DNA from: Colletotrichum lupini
Taxonomy: Eukaryota; Ascomycota; Sordariomycetes; Glomerellales; Glomerellaceae
Direction: 5' to 3'
DNA length: 64,000 nt
Assembly: GCF_023278565.1 (NCBI RefSeq)
Contig: NC_064676.1
Coordinates: 434,001 to 498,000, forward strand
Below the pieces are notes generated by a model that made no database searches, was not told where the DNA came from, and saw only the letters and a program-made list of their open reading frames with translations. The number at the start of each line of letters is the position of its first letter. Position 1 is the first letter of the stretch. Position numbers and translations under genes: made by a program. Of this stretch, positions 1-14,198 are shown one piece after another.

Positions 1-738
1 ACGCCTCAAAGTGTCTAACATGTGCTTGTGGTCTGGGAAAAGCCGCCATGGGAATCTGCTGTGGCAAAACGGGCGTCTCATCCTGTGAAGTGAATCACAT
101 CACGATTCACAGTGTGAGTTTAGGTATCTGCCTTCAGTTGAGAAAAGGTAAAGACTTGCATAGATTTACCTGCTACCATGGCTTTTGTTGCAGGTCGCGA
201 CTCATTAACCGAAGGCACAACAGCCACAAATTGGTGGTGGTTCAAGTGCTTTTTGGAAAGTCCAGTGGTGTTGAAGCGAAAACTACGACATACCAACTAG
301 TTGCTCAGAAGAAGAAGAGTTTTCACCCGATAAACTTTTAAATATTGACACTGAATTTGCCACCTTGGAGTCGTAGGCAAGCCGTCGGTGGCGAGGTATG
401 AACTTGATTTAAGTTTGTGGCTAATACAGCTGAACTCGCTAGTAGGGATAAGCGAGTATCCAAGCCAAATCGGTGCAAGAGGCTGCTTCCAGCCGAGTTA
501 TGGACAGAGAATCTGGTATCTAAGTGGTGGCGACCGCATACATGGTGATAAGCAGGGCATGAGAGCTTGACGGGTGTTTGTGAAAGACAGTGCCACATAA
601 GTAAGGTGATTATGATGGCGTATAAGAAGACGATTTTCCATGCATGTCGTGAGCAAATAATAAGAAAGACTTCTATGCCATCTCTCAATCAGATCAACTA
701 TTTTGTAGTACCATATTCGCTTATTCAAACTATTAGCA
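1..738. other. Left-edge intergenic DNA, presumed promoter of the large gene
   Basis: No reading frame here has coding character or a recognisable domain; the short open stretches on both strands look random. The segment immediately precedes the ATG at 739 of the large protein gene and probably holds its promoter. I see no clear TATA box or repeat. Confidence 0.5.
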
Positions 739-3700
739 ATGGACGTCAACAACTCCAACCTTACAGACCTCAAATACGGATATGATTTCGTGGTCAGCAC
801 AACTCAAGCCAGCATTAACTCTGGCTTGTTGGAATATCTCTGGGAAAGTAACCAGCCAGTTAACTATATTTGCTATATCTCAGTAAGTATTCCCAGATGA
901 AAAATTATGGCAAAATGCCAGGTGGGAGATCAATATTATCGACCAACTGCTTACATAGCCGCCACAGGACTCGAATAACGGAAACGCCACAACCCAGATC
1001 AGTCTCGATGAACTGTTGAAGAGGACAGACGGGGTCAACCCGTTTGAGATCCTGGATGGTGCATCGCCGAATGACCCTCGAATTGAAGAGCTCACTCGAA
1101 ACAACTTCGTCGTTGGCGTGAAGATTCGCATTGGTGTGCCCCCAGGCATAATGCCCAAGGAGCTTCCTCCAATCCTGGAGCTCGGCAAGAGTGACGGCAA
1201 GTCTCTCTTCCGAATGTTTTGCTCCGAGTTCCAGGGTATTCAGAATACGACAAGCGAAGGACCATCCGCAAACGGACGTTGGAACGTCTGGAACCAGCCC
1301 TCTGGATCGCCGTGGTATATCGAGACGGACGTCAACATCCTCAATAAGAGCCTTGACTGGGGCCTCGAGACACCCTACTTTAATCACCGCCCAGAGCTTA
1401 TGGAAAACCTCAAGTCTCAATTCAACTATCTTCCTCCCAGCAAGTCTTACAGCCTTCAGCAAACTCTTATGGATCTAGAAACTGCTGCCGATCAAAGCAC
1501 ACCCAATTTCGTGGGCATTCCAGTCGGTTCCCCCACCTTAGAAATCCTGCAGAAGAACTTCGTCGACCTCTACAGCAAAGCAGCCAAGAGCTACGGACAA
1601 CCGATTCTTGCAGTTGCCGCCGTTGCTGAAGACCATCCAGATCCTTCCACACTCCAGGTGACTTCGGTTGAAGTGGGCATCAGCCGGTACAAGGACTCCA
1701 ATGCTTGCGTCGTCAACAATCCGACCCCCGAACAGGCCGCCGCAGCGACCCTTGACCATCTCTGCATGACGAACTGCCACAGTGCTCCGACAGTCTCGGA
1801 TCCCTACTGGCACTGGAACTGGGTCCAGCCCGGGGAGGTGAAAAGCGAAAGTGGTGTTATTGCCATCAAGCGAAGTGTATTCGCCGAGCAGTTGATGAAC
1901 ATCATCCTGCCATCTGCTCGGAACTCTTGCCTCACCTCTCAAGTTGACATCGAATTTACCGACTCCTGGGGCAACTGGAAACCGGTGATACATTTTTCTC
2001 CTGGTCAATGGCCACAAACTAGAGACGTAAAGGACCCTAGTAAGGGCGATTGGATCATTGACATTACTTGGTCTGCCGAAGGCTATCCTGGTGTGAAATG
2101 CGAGAAATCGGAAATGGGCGTATTCTGCGACAGTCTCCAAGTCGTCCCTCACTACTATTGTGAGGTAAAGGTCAATGGGAGTATCATGACCATCAATCAA
2201 CGACTGTGGGTCGTCATATCATTGATGTGCGAGCGTGTCACCCAGCCACCACTAAATGCATACGACGTCACAATCACCGACACCTACAACTTGTCTGTGG
2301 GCCAGAATGGCCATTTGAAGATCAAAAATGTTAAATCTCAGAAACAAGATGATTCACAGTCACCTGGATCCAATTATTGGGGGAACATATACGCAGGAAT
2401 CACCGACCATTTGAAGGACATCAAGGCCGAGGTTACACAGCTGGCCAGCCTGGACCTGGAGAGTATCAACTTTGCTACGCCTCACAACTTCGTGTTCCCT
2501 GGGGGCAAGGTATTCACGTACACATCAGCCAGATTCTCCAACCACCAAGACTTGATCTGCGACATCACGTACGCGGCGCCAACCAAGCCCTTCCAGCCGC
2601 CGCCTCGGGTAGATGCCCCAGTTACCGACCCTTCGTCGGACAATCTTCCGACGAGACCCGCACCGAAGCTTCCTGAAGCCACCGGTCCGCCGGCATACTC
2701 CATGGCCCATACGACCGATCTCATTCAGAACTACATTCAGGGAGAGATCGTGGCTCCTACAGCAAAGTTCGAGGCTCTCCAAACTGACGACGGCCACTCC
2801 CTACTCTTCTCGCTGAGCACGGACAACGTCTTCAATGTGATCATGGAACAGAGCCGCACCACCAAGACCGGCTGGGTCCGCATGCCTCTCTCGCCCCTCT
2901 CGTCTGCTTCCACATCAGTACGCACTTTTGATGTGGGACAGAGCGTCACAGACGGCACCATTGGAATGGCTCTGGTGGTGTCCGAGGGGGGTTCGGACAA
3001 GCTCTTGCTCTCTCTCTGCAACTCCAGTTCCGACACATCCTGGACGGCGAAGCCTCAATGGTCTACAATCGACTTTGATGCAGAAGGCCATGCTGGTTCG
3101 GAGTCTATCAACATTGTCCGCGTCATGTTCGCTGAGCCTCAGGGAAGCCGGCAGCACATCATTGTCGACATCGACCGCTCGTCGAATAAGGCAGACAAGG
3201 ACATTGCTCGCTACTACGTCAACCCCCATAAGACGTCCGGTAGATCCTGGACCTTGCATGGTCTTCCGATCGACATTCAGAAGGGCTACTATCAGAGTTG
3301 CGTGGGCAGAGTGGCCTACGGGTTTGTTGACGAGGTGTACACCCTGGGAACCGCCGGGAACTCGGCCCAGCTTGTCTACGTGCCTATTGAAAACGCCTTC
3401 GGTGACGGACCTCCGTTGCCGTGCCGCCTCGAGTTTCCGAAAGAGACGCAGGCATCTGCCATCGCTGCCGCTCGCAGACCCGGCTCTCTTGCGTCTCCGG
3501 GCGGGACGACGGACCTGTTCGTCGTCAGCAACTCGACTCTCTTCTATTTCCCAGCTGAACGCCAGACTGACAAATCAAAGGCCATACCACTGCTCGACAG
3601 CAACGTCCTTTCGGGCACCAAAGAGCTCGCAGCCATGACGCGTGGGGGTGTGACGACAATCTGGGGCAAGAATGCCAGCAATGAGGTGTACTACCTCTCG

Positions 3701-6358
3701 TGCCCGTCCAGCCAGCTCGGCAACCAGAGGGCGTGGAGCGTCCCTGTGCCAATCATGTTTGGCGTAGAGCACATGACGCCGTACCTCAACCGTAGCGACG
3801 GCGGCCGGGCCATTTTCACATCCTGCTCCGGCAAGCTCGAGAGGGTGACGCAGGCTACCGGTACCGACGCAAAGTTGTGGGTTGCAGATGAGATCAAGCT
3901 CGAGGCCACGGAGCCTAAGGCCAAGCCGCTGGAGTTCAAGTCGTACACGACTACGATCCAAGTCTTCGATGAATACGAGCATCCAGCTCCTGGCGTTAAA
4001 GTATCGCTTTCTACCAGTTCTCGCACGCCCGTGTACATGAACGGGATCTACTACGTGGTTGGGCCGGCACCTGTCACGGTGGTTACGGATGCGACCGGGA
4101 GCTTGACAGTTGTTGAGGCACTGCAAGACAGCATCAACGGCACTCTCATGAAGGTAACTTGCAACAATGGAGAGGCCGAGATTACCATCAATCCGATGGA
4201 GAAGTCGTTCCAGACGGTAGCAGCTCTCAGTAGCGAAGGAGCCCTCCGGGACGCCAAAGTACCAACCAACACGGTCTCTGGTGGCATTAGGGGCACGCCT
4301 ACGTGGACCACTCTCGTAGAGGAGACTGTATCATCGAATGATATGGCCAAAGTCGCGAACAGCCTCAGCAAACTCGGCACAACGTATGGGCTCGTCAAGC
4401 CCACAGTCACCCCAAGATCTTGTATGAGCGTGATTCCGCACACGCTTTACACGTCCTCGTCCTCGGTCGACAGCCTGGGACATGATGTAGCCATCGTGGC
4501 CGGCGACCTGTTCCGCTGGCTCAAATCCGACGTGGATCATTTCATTGACATCATCAAGGACGATGCCACTGAAGCATGGCACTTCGTAGCCACCATCTCC
4601 GGCAAAGTCTACCGCGCCGCATTGACCTCGGTCGAAGCCATTGTCGGGGTGGCGGAGTGGATCTTCAACGCCATCAAGACCGGTATCAAGAAGCTCATGT
4701 CCTTTGTCGAGTTCCTCTATGACTGGGATGATATCGAGCGAACCAAGGACGTCCTCTGCAACATGACGAAGCAGTGGTTGAACAATCAAGTTGACTATCT
4801 CCGCACTGCAAAGACAGAGTTTGACGTTCAGATTACACACGCTGAGAAGAGTATCGAGAAGTGGGCTGGCATCAAGGACTGGGGTTCTTCACTCGGAAGC
4901 AAAGCCTCACAGCCAGCGGCCGCAAGCGCCACGAATCCCACCAAGGGCCATACATCGGGTTCTCAGGCCATGATGACCCATTTCAAGAACCACAGCGCCA
5001 ATATGACCGTCGTAGAGGCGCCGCCAGCGAAGAAAGAAGTAGCATCAGGTGTCATCAACGACCTCTTGGATGCGCTGGACAAGGAGGAAGCAAACATATC
5101 AGCGGTTGTCTCTCAACTCAAGGATCTGGCCAGGCGCTTCTCCTCAATGACCGTCGAAGAGATCCTGAAAGATCTACTCGGGATCATCGCAGTGGGTGTG
5201 CTTTCCAGCGTCAAGGTGGTGGTCGATGCCTTGCTCAATGTCTTGATCGATCTTGCCGGGGACGCGTTTGCCCTCTTAGATGTCAAAATCCACATCCCTG
5301 TCATCTCAGATCTTCTGAACGATATCGGCATACCGGAAATATCCTATTTTGATCTGGTATGCTGGATCCCCGCCATGTCCTTCACGGTGATATACAAGCT
5401 GGCTTCCCAGACGGCCCCCTTCACCGCGGATGATGTCGCCCTTTATACGGGCGCTTCTGCTGGTAATTCAAAGACCCCGCAGGCCCGCATGGTACCTCAT
5501 ACATCAACATCGCTAGTTTTGGAGCCCATGGCAATGAATTCCGACATCGTGACCACAGCCGCCTTAAGTTCTCCCGAAACACCCACAGCCTACCAGCAAC
5601 AAGCCAGCGTGCACAACAGCAAGGCCTCGGTGACTTCGATCTCCTCCTCCGACTCTGTAAGCGTAGCCAGCACGGAGCCAACAACCCCCGGGTCCGCCAA
5701 GCCAGTCACTGCGCGCGATCAGATGATGTACTCTCTCGGCCATTTCATCGCCTGCGGCATGAGCTTTATAACTGCATTTATCAGCCCCATCGAGGCCGCA
5801 CTTCCAGAAGGGAACCCACTCAGCAATATGCTGACGGGAACGGCAGTGGTCAGCGCCGGCGCCTTGTACATGGCCGATTCTTTTGCTCCCAAAGACCCCA
5901 TCAAAAGCGAGTTCTGGGACTTCTGGTCGAAAACCATCACAATCATGACATTGAGTAACATAGCGGTCTTTAGTGATCCCGCTCAGCATCACCTCTTTCG
6001 GACAGGCCACTGTCTACATGTCGCAGATTCTCGCCCTCTAGCAGCCAACATCGATAGCATACTCGTTATCCCAGCCTTTCTAATCACTCTGGAGCACTTC
6101 AGCGAGCTCGTCGTAGCTAAAGGGAGTGTGGACCAGGTAGCAGCCTTCGTAGGCGAGCTGTCCAACTTGGCGTCCTACGTTGCACGAACGAATTATTCTG
6201 TCGTGATCAACTTGGGAGGACCACAAGCTGCAGCGGACGCGGCTGTAGCCATGACATTCGGGAACCTTGCCCAAGCCGGGCTCGAGATGTTTCAATATAA
6301 GATTGGCATCGCTCAGGCTAACGACATTAGCGAGAGACAGCGTGGATTGCTACCTTGA
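739..6358 (+). CDS. Very large multidomain protein of unknown function (about 1847 aa)
   Basis: Predicted exons are 739-882 and 959-6358. The 76-nt intron starts GTAAGTATT and ends ACATAG; both junctions are phase 0, and an in-frame TAG at 956-958 forces the acceptor. Exon 1 gives 48 residues beginning MDVNNSNLTDLKYGYDF. No signal peptide is seen. By composition there is a beta-rich N-terminal half (about residues 60-620), a proline-rich linker near 615, repeated beta-strand segments with propeller-like character (about 650-1030), an Ig-like or carboxypeptidase-regulatory-like beta domain near 1050-1120, a long amphipathic helical region (about 1210-1580), a low-complexity Ser/Thr segment near 1590-1650, and hydrophobic helices to the end. 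The mix of beta modules with long amphipathic helices would fit a membrane-interacting protein, but that is inference only. I do not recognise the family. It is convergent with the JEN gene downstream. Confidence 0.82.
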
Positions 6359-8515
6359 AAGACACATGTTTATAATGCTTCCTCCATGTAAAGTATGGCA
6401 CCTATCACCAATAGTAATCAACGATATACCTTCACTCTCTTCCATAATTAAGGAACTTAACAGAATTGTGTCTATTACGGGTGGAGTGAGATCAAAATGT
6501 CGGCTTTCAACACTATAGTTGTCACCACATCATCTCCTTTACTTTTCAACCAACAAATTTCCAGCTAGCTTGCCGAGAAGCCCAGACTAACTCCTCCCGT
6601 CCCGCTCGTCCGGAACCCGGAATCAGACCACCGCCGGCTCCCCCATCTCACGAATCTCAAGCGCATGCATGTATCCCACGGCGTAGTGTAGCCGATTACC
6701 CCGGCCCACAGGAAGGAATTCAAGATCAAACCTGTATGAGTAAATAAATCCCGAAAAGCGACTGGGCTTTTTTGCGCCGCAGGTATACATAAGACCCGGG
6801 TCGGATTGTGGTATTAGGGCCTGGGGGGAACGGACAACATCCGAGGAGGATACCTCACATCAAGAAATTTAAATCCCAGAAAAGAAAGAAAGGGAAGAAG
6901 AGAAAAGTGGAAAGGTTGCCAAGTCCTCGGGTTCGCGATGGGGTCAGACCAAAATCTCTTCCAACCTTGCCAACTTCGTACATGAACACTTCACTAACTG
7001 GAAGTATTCCCCTACCCCACGCCCACATCCTTGGGCTCAGCTCAAAGAAGGGGCCGGTGTTCTCTCCGCGCACCGCGCACGCGTCCTTCCCCCCCCCCCA
7101 GATCCACTAGACCCTCTACCTCAACCCTGATATTGACGGTTTTGACTTAGTATACACTATACGGAGTAGCTGGGTCTGGAACCATGTGAAATCTCAGCGC
7201 CCAGACTGGAGCGAGTCCGAACAAAACATCTCTGCGCAACAGGGTAAATGAGGGGAAAGGAACATGAGCGGGGTTGCCCCCATTGAAAAACCTCTTGGAG
7301 AAATCTGGAGCGAGCGGGACTCACCAACAGCACCACCCCACAACGGACGCCAATAAAACGGTGCCCCAATGAACCAACCCACGGAACGGTGAGCACACGA
7401 ACCGGCCCCATCGCGACGTTTGGCGCCCACTGCACATCGTACGAGACTGCTTCCAACATCGCGGCATCGCTGATCGCAAATGTCTCACCGCACAGACTGG
7501 ACGAACCCCAGATGGAGAAGGCCTGGCCGCCTGACCAAAAAACCCTGCATTGCACATACCTAGAAAACGTGGAGTCTGGAGATGTCGGGGAAAGGGAGAG
7601 ATGTGAGATTGCAACGCGGGAAAAATCTCATCCATGATCCATCCCGGGGGGTTGGCCGTACAATTGAGAGAATATAAGGTAGTGATACGTCTGGCTGTAG
7701 TGATTTGATAAATCCTCGGATCAAGGGCTCTGTATAATCTCTTAATTCCAACGGCAAGAAACCTTGCCTTGACGTGAGAATTACAACCGTTTGCCAGGGT
7801 TGCAAGGGACTTCGTTGTGGAGCACCCTAGCCCTGAACCTACCTTAAGGGAGTATGGGCTCAGGCAGTAGACCCAACCAGAACAGCTGCACAACCTAAAG
7901 AAAACCCAGCCAAGCCAAAGAAATCATTGTTGAGGCTTGAGCAAATCGAGAGTGATCCATCGCCGTCTCAAGACGCCGACTGTCAATCTGACTTCTTGGG
8001 AAGGCAAGTAGCCGACCGCCGGTTACTGCTCACGCGGCAAGAAGATAGAGCGGGATAAGTGGGCCCCGGGCACTAGTCTGGACCGGTTCCGCCCTCCATC
8101 GGGTCTAGCACCATCGATGACTAATTTCCCATGAAATGCAAAAGAAAACCAGACAGAGACAAGCACTCGCAAGCTTCAACGCCCAGCGACGCCGATACTC
8201 AGCCAGCGGCTTGGCGGAAAGCTTGTCCACACGAGCGAAGAAATGTCGTGATTTGAAACAACATGTCGCATACATGTGCTGATCGTCACGGGCGAGTGCG
8301 GTAAGACAGGGGGACTTTTTTGAAAATGGTATCAATCTTTATATTCATTCATTCGCGCCGTGGCGCTTTCCATGGGGTATTGTGTATGGCATCACAGCCA
8401 TTGTAGGCCTATGCCCGGCCTCCTTCCTGTACCTGTGTACCGTAATTCCAAATCATTCCAGTTGTACTTCTCAAAAGTGTTGTACGTCTATCGCTGAGCC
8501 CGGCAGCGACCGATC
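6359..8515. other. Convergent intergenic region
   Basis: This lies between the 3' ends of the large gene (+) and the JEN transporter gene (-). Open frames here are short, overlap on both strands and lack domain signals. It contains a C-rich run near 7090 and a purine-rich tract near 6870-6915. I see no gene or RNA. Confidence 0.55.
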
Positions 8516-10107
8516 TTACTCCTTGCGGGTGTCCTCGACGTTGGAGGCCCTGATGCTTCCCTTCTCCTCGTCGTGGTCGTCAATCTCCTTGGTCTCGACG
8601 GCCTCGCCTTGCACACCGGCGACGGCGTGCTCGAAGCTGCGGCCGCGACGCTCGGGTCCGAACATGGTGGTGACGACAATGCCCATGGCGATGATGGCCG
8701 TGGCGATACCCATGACAGGTCCGTAGGCCTCGACGCTGTGGCCTGAGGGGGCCCTGACAAAGGTCTTCTCGGAGATGGCGTTGACAATCTGTGCAGACGG
8801 GGACGAAATCATGTTACCCAGCTGGTAGGTGATACCTGGGAAAGAGGAGCGGAAGGCCGGGGGCGAAAGCTCGTTGAGGTGGATGGGAATGACACCCCAG
8901 GCACCCTGGACGAAGAACTGCATGAAGAAACCGCTAGCACTCAGGCTGCGCTCGCCCTGGGGAAGGATCCAGGCGGGGATGAGGCAGGCAGAGATGAGAG
9001 CAGAGACGATAATGGCACGGCGACGACCGACGAACTGGGACAGGTAACCGATGATGGTGCCACCAACGCAAGCGCCAGCCTTCATGAGAATGGAGGCGCG
9101 GGAAGCACCAGCGTTGTCCATCTCCTTCTGAGCAATCATGAAGGTCGTGTACGAGTCTTGCGAGGTGTGGGAGTAGTAGTTGAACCAGGTCATGAGGATG
9201 ATGCAGTAGACACACATCTTCCACTCCTGGGCCAGCATCTTCTTGGTCTCGCGCCAGAAGGCGCCGGGTGAGGCCGACTTCTTTCCGTGGGCCTTGGCCT
9301 CGAGGAACTGCTGGGACTCGGGGAAAGCAATGCGGACAAGACCGACGGCGATGGAGATACCGGCAGCGATCCAGAAGACCGTCTTCCAGGTCTCGGTGCC
9401 ACCACCAACACCGAGGTTGGCGCAAGCGGCGAGGACGTAGCCGAATGAGTAGCCCTGTTGGAGGATACCGGACATCAAACCACGAGCGTTGGAGCTGGGA
9501 ATCTGTTAGCGAGCTAGTGACGAAAGGCAGAAGATTGATTGACATACGGGCAGTGCTCAAGAGCCATGGCAATGGCGTTGCCGTAGACACCTCCCATGAA
9601 GAGACCGAACAAACTGCGCACAGCCAAGAATTGCTGGAAAGTCTTGCTGTAAATGGTGGCAATCTGCAAAAGACCAAGGATGATCATGTTGAGAACCATG
9701 GGCCACTTGCGACCATACTTGTCACCGGCCAGACCGAAGAAGGCGGCGCCGACGGAACGGAGAAGCAGAGTCAGGGTGATGGCAGTGGTGATATCCGTCT
9801 TCGAGCGGTCGTAGTACTTGGCCAGCTTAGTGGTCTGGATAGACAAGGCGTGGAAGTCAAAAGCATCGGCGGTCCAGGCGCAGAAACCGCAGAGGAAGAA
9901 GAACCAGTCGCGAGGGCTGAGCTGGGCCATGAGGCTAATGGGGTTCTTGATTGGGTCGGGATCTTGCCATTCTGTGTGCGTCTCGCCAGTTGGACTAACA
10001 ACAACGGTACGCTGTCTCCAGATGAAGAGGTCCTTCAAGGACTGCTTGGCCGTGGCCAGCACGCCCTTGGCGACGGGGTCGGCGGGCTGCGCAGTCGACG
10101 TCGACAT
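8516..10107 (-). CDS. JEN1: JEN-family carboxylate (lactate/pyruvate type):H+ symporter
   Basis: Exon 1 is 10107-9548 and exon 2 is 9494-8516. The 53-nt intron (9547-9495) starts GTATGT, carries a CTAAC branch site and ends CCCAG; the joined frame reads through as ALEHCPSNARGLMSG and gives 512 aa. The JEN signature NXX(S/T)HX(S/T)QDXXXT is present as NYYSHTSQDSYTT, a motif needed for substrate recognition in this MFS family. The MFS loop motif GDKYGRKWP follows TM2-3. The N terminus is cytosolic with a basic stretch, and the C-terminal tail is acidic and hydrophilic. The expected role is proton-coupled uptake of short monocarboxylates or dicarboxylates at the plasma membrane. JEN genes are usually glucose-repressed. 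The exact substrate cannot be read from sequence. Confidence 0.93.
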
Positions 10108-13100
10108 GGTGGATGTCTGTCTGCGTTTGTTGGCTCTCTAAGACACGGTCAAGTGTATGAGGGACTGAGGTGGTTGAAGATGATGTCTGTGATCAAGAGA
10201 GAGGTAAAGGAGGAAGAAGAGATGAGAGGATGAGGCACGACTGGTTGAGTTCAACAGAATGGGATGAAGAGGGGGACACAAAGCTTCTTCATATGGTTGG
10301 GCAAGCCATCGATAGCCATGCAGGTTGGCGAATCATCAGACCGTCCATCGCGTCGGTGCCAAGAGTTCACCAACATGGAGCAGGTGGATAAGGTGGTTTC
10401 GAAGGAGTTGAGAGAGACAAAAACAAAGAGCACCGGTATCGAGGTCCAGAGTGACCGGGATGGCACCGACATGCTCATGGTTTCGAAAGCGATCATCTCC
10501 CATGATGGAACGCTGCAGTGAGAAGCGTGATGATTAGTGCGGGCAGGCTGGCCAATGGAGGCCAGAACTGTTTCTGATGGATGCGTGGGGAGGTCGGAGT
10601 CAATGATGCGGGGTCGGCGTCGGGGAAGAGGACAGGATGAGCATGGTGAGGAGACCAGAGGGAGGTATGCTACATGGGAGCTAGATTTGCTAGATGGCAG
10701 CTAGAGCTTTCTAGCGGGGAGAGTAGAAGAGCGTGCGGCGTGCCTCGATACGGATACCATGCAACTTGCGAGTAGCACGAGAAAAGGCGGCAGACAAGGG
10801 GGTCGAGGAGACCAGGGTGTTCGTTCCATGCCCATGCCCATGGTGGTTGGCGAAGTACGATCCCGAGAGAGAGCTAGGGAAAGCTAGGGACCACGAGGAT
10901 TACGAGGGCGCGGACCATGTTGGGATATTGCATACGATGGCGTTCGTTGGCAAGGGAGAGGAAGCGTAGCCTGCGCCTGGTCTATGCCCACTACGGAATT
11001 CCACGCGTGCGGGAGACGGCCTTCACTCCGGCACATGATGGATCACCCCATGCAGCCGGCTTCTCAGCTAGGTAGCAAGCTCCCTACTGGCGCGGGATCT
11101 GGATGGGGAAGAGGTCGGTTGGCGTTTGTAATGATGAACCGTGGTCCATGGGTCAAGCGTCCGTCTCCCGGCATGTCCCAGTGCGGCAAAGTGAGATGCG
11201 ATATGAGGCGGGATCCAAGTTAACGCGCATCATGTCGAATCCACTGGGAGTCGCCGGCCGAACACCCTCTTGTCTCCATGAATGGATTTCATTTCGGGTT
11301 GGTATGCGTAGGAGAAAGTGACGACAGTGTCCGTTTGGTCGCACAAAACGTGTCACACGCTTCCATCTCTCTTGTCTTGGTGTCTGTACTCTATGGTTTC
11401 GAGCATGGTGCAGGTTGCGCTGTAGCAGACCAGAATAGGAAACAGTGAAACGAATGGCACGTAGTAGACCCGTTGGAAAACGACTCTCGATTACTCAGTC
11501 ATGGCTGGCCTTTGTCGCGATACAATTCTGAATGGCTCCGTTGCAGTGGTAGCGATAGCTGTGATGTTACGCTGTCGGAGCAGTGTAAGAAACGGATGGA
11601 GTTGAGGGCCAAGAATAAGCAGGTTGGAACGCTAGGAATAGCAACGGGGGTTCGATTGCGGCGATAGTGTGCACTAAACGCCAAACGGAGCCAGGAAGGA
11701 ACGAAAAAAAAGTTACCTTAGTCAGGGCCGCGAAAAAGGGTTAGGTTGGAGCGAGTGCAGAAAAAGTTTGCGCCTCACACGTCCAGGAGGTCTTGGCTGT
11801 CTGTGTTGGGGTTTGGCCTGTGGAGAGTTGGATGGGGGCGATTGAGCAATGTTGCATCACGGCCGAATCCTTCGATGGAGCGGGAGGGAAAAGGTGTGTG
11901 TGCGTTTGTGTGATTGTGTGTGTGGGAGAAGAGGAGACCAGAGGGAATGGAAGATGAGCAGCAGAGTCAGAGTCAGAGTCAGACATTGGAGATGGTCAGA
12001 GGTAAGGAGTACGTACTCTTCCATTAGATGTTGGATGACGGGAGATGTTGGATTTCGGAAAGAACGAGGGAAATGGAAGACAAACGAATGGGAGGCACTT
12101 GAGCAGCATGACCCACCAAATCACGATCACGCCTGCCTTCATTTTGTCTTCTCTTCACGATGATTTAGAGTTCCTTCCCGGTCCAGCAGGGACCTGAACC
12201 TAAGGGAGAGCAAGACAAGGAAAGCGCGCCTTCACTGGCGTCCCGTGACTCCTCTCCTTTCCTTTGTCGATCGGTTGATGCCTTCCAGAAGGAGCGCCAG
12301 AAGACATCCCGTCCACCAAGGTAGATACGTACATCGTAAGCATTCGACCTGAGGAAAGTCACGCTGGACTCCGGATATCTCAGTTGCACCTTCTTCGCGC
12401 GAGGCTATGCTCCTCTCAAATTATGTTTCTTCCATGCCTCGCACTACTGCCGCCACCTGGTTGCAACTTGCGAGAGAGGGGGGGAACAAGCGCGACCAAA
12501 ATCGCCAGCGCCAATGCCAACACCAACACCACAAATCGCAAGCGTGGGAAAGGAACGCAGGCAGGCAGGCAGACGGGCAAGGATGGGCCACGCTGACCAG
12601 ACGTCGGCCAAGTCGCCAAGACTCAACGGGCGATGAGTCTGCCAAGAAAGTGCTTGTGTCCTCCTCGGCAAGCCATCCCGTCACGCCAAGTTGCTCGGCG
12701 CTGCGAGGGAGTTGAGTAAATTGTCGCCGCACTTGACGACGTCGACGACAACTGAACAATATCAATGAGGTGAGGTCACAAAAATGTCGTCAAGTGAGGT
12801 CGTTTCGTCGATTCCAGCAGAGCGGTTCGCGAGATCAAACGAACACGTCTGACACGTTTGACAGCTCCGCGAACAGATTTCCCCCAGATGATCCCCCATT
12901 GGATTAGCAGATAGCCGATCCCGCACTGATGGGTACCTAGGTAATGGGTGATGGGCAATGCCCGCCCAATGCACTAGCAGCCAGCCAGCGTCCGTCCCAC
13001 CGTACAAGATGATGGGGGAACGGGGAAATAAGCTTAACGGGCGTTGTGGCCTGATGCTAACAATTTAGCACCATCCGTATTACTGCCGACTACTACTGAA

Positions 13101-14034
13101 AAGAAGAAAATGTCTCTCATCTGTGTTGTCTCTTGGCCAATGAGAAATGTATCATGGGCCATGGTGGAGGGCAAAAATACAAGTGACAATGGAAGTCGAG
13201 GAAATTCGCGCACTGCTATCCGCCAATGGCCATGTAAGTGTTGCAACTTTGGAACCCAGTTGCCCAAGCGTCAATACCTAGCAAATGGCACGCTACAAAT
13301 ACCTAGGTAGTACATTGGTGAGTGTGAGTGTCCACCAACCCGGACTACTGCGTGTCCATTCTTCTTCATCCCCGCGACCCTTTCAATTCACCAGAGATTC
13401 TCAAGTCGGGGCCCCAGGATGGTCCGTCGAAACTGTCAAATGGTCTGCTGGCTCCGTATTACTTGCGCATTCCTGGCATGGCCACGGTACTCGTCACCTT
13501 TGTGGGCGTCTAGTTGGATAGTCCGTCGGAAGGCAGTTCCACCCCTACTGTCACTGCCTCTGCCACTAGCTGACACTTGCTCCTTCCCTACCTTACTTCC
13601 TTCCTTCCACCGTTTCTCGATACCTCGTACCTTCCCCCGTCGCTTGTGAGGAAAATGACAAAGACGGTTCTTGGGAAGGCACGACCGGGGACAACCGGGG
13701 GCTCCCTCCGTCGGGCGCAACACCGATAGCGCCAACGTCTCCACTTCCCCCTCCTCTGGCCTACGAATATTCGGCCATCTTCCGAATTATTTTCTCACAA
13801 CTTCACCACCTCTGCCCAATGGTATCTTCCGTATTCGCCCCCTCACATTCTCTGCATCACCGTTCCCCACGGGCAAATTTCCCCAATCTCTGTTTCCCCG
13901 GCCTCCAGATGTCAAATCTACAGTCTAGCACGGCTAGCACGTCTAACAAGGACCGGAGTCTGGAGTCATCTGCCTGAGATCGTTTTTCAATCCACCTCAT
14001 GCCGAGTCATGCTGGGTCAAATGGCCCAAGGCCA
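10108..14034. other. Long gene-poor region upstream of the JEN gene
   Basis: The first kilobase is the presumed JEN promoter (transcribed leftward). It contains GCGGGG near 10607 and GTGGGG near 10585, which match the CreA/Mig1 core SYGGRG on the + strand; such short matches are weak. Further right are small simple repeats: a GT-rich tract near 11895-11930, a three-fold AGAGTC repeat near 11963, and a GGCA repeat near 12557. No open frame has coding character or a domain. Confidence 0.5.
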
Positions 14035-14042
14035 AGGTATGG
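14035..14042. repeat. 8-bp target-site duplication, left copy (AGGTATGG)
   Basis: AGGTATGG here and at 14682-14689 directly abut the two ends of the inverted-repeat element between them. An 8-bp duplication is typical of hAT-superfamily transposition. Confidence 0.75.
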
Positions 14043-14198
14043 GAGTACGGCTATTCCGCACCCACATGAAGGCTATCCCGCACCCATACTAGGCCTACTC
14101 AAGCAAATAGTGGGCTGCACGTGACTGCACCGCCGCAGCAGCCACATTTGACCCGGAATTCCTATTATTCCGGCAGTTTCGGAGGATTGGAAGGCGCA

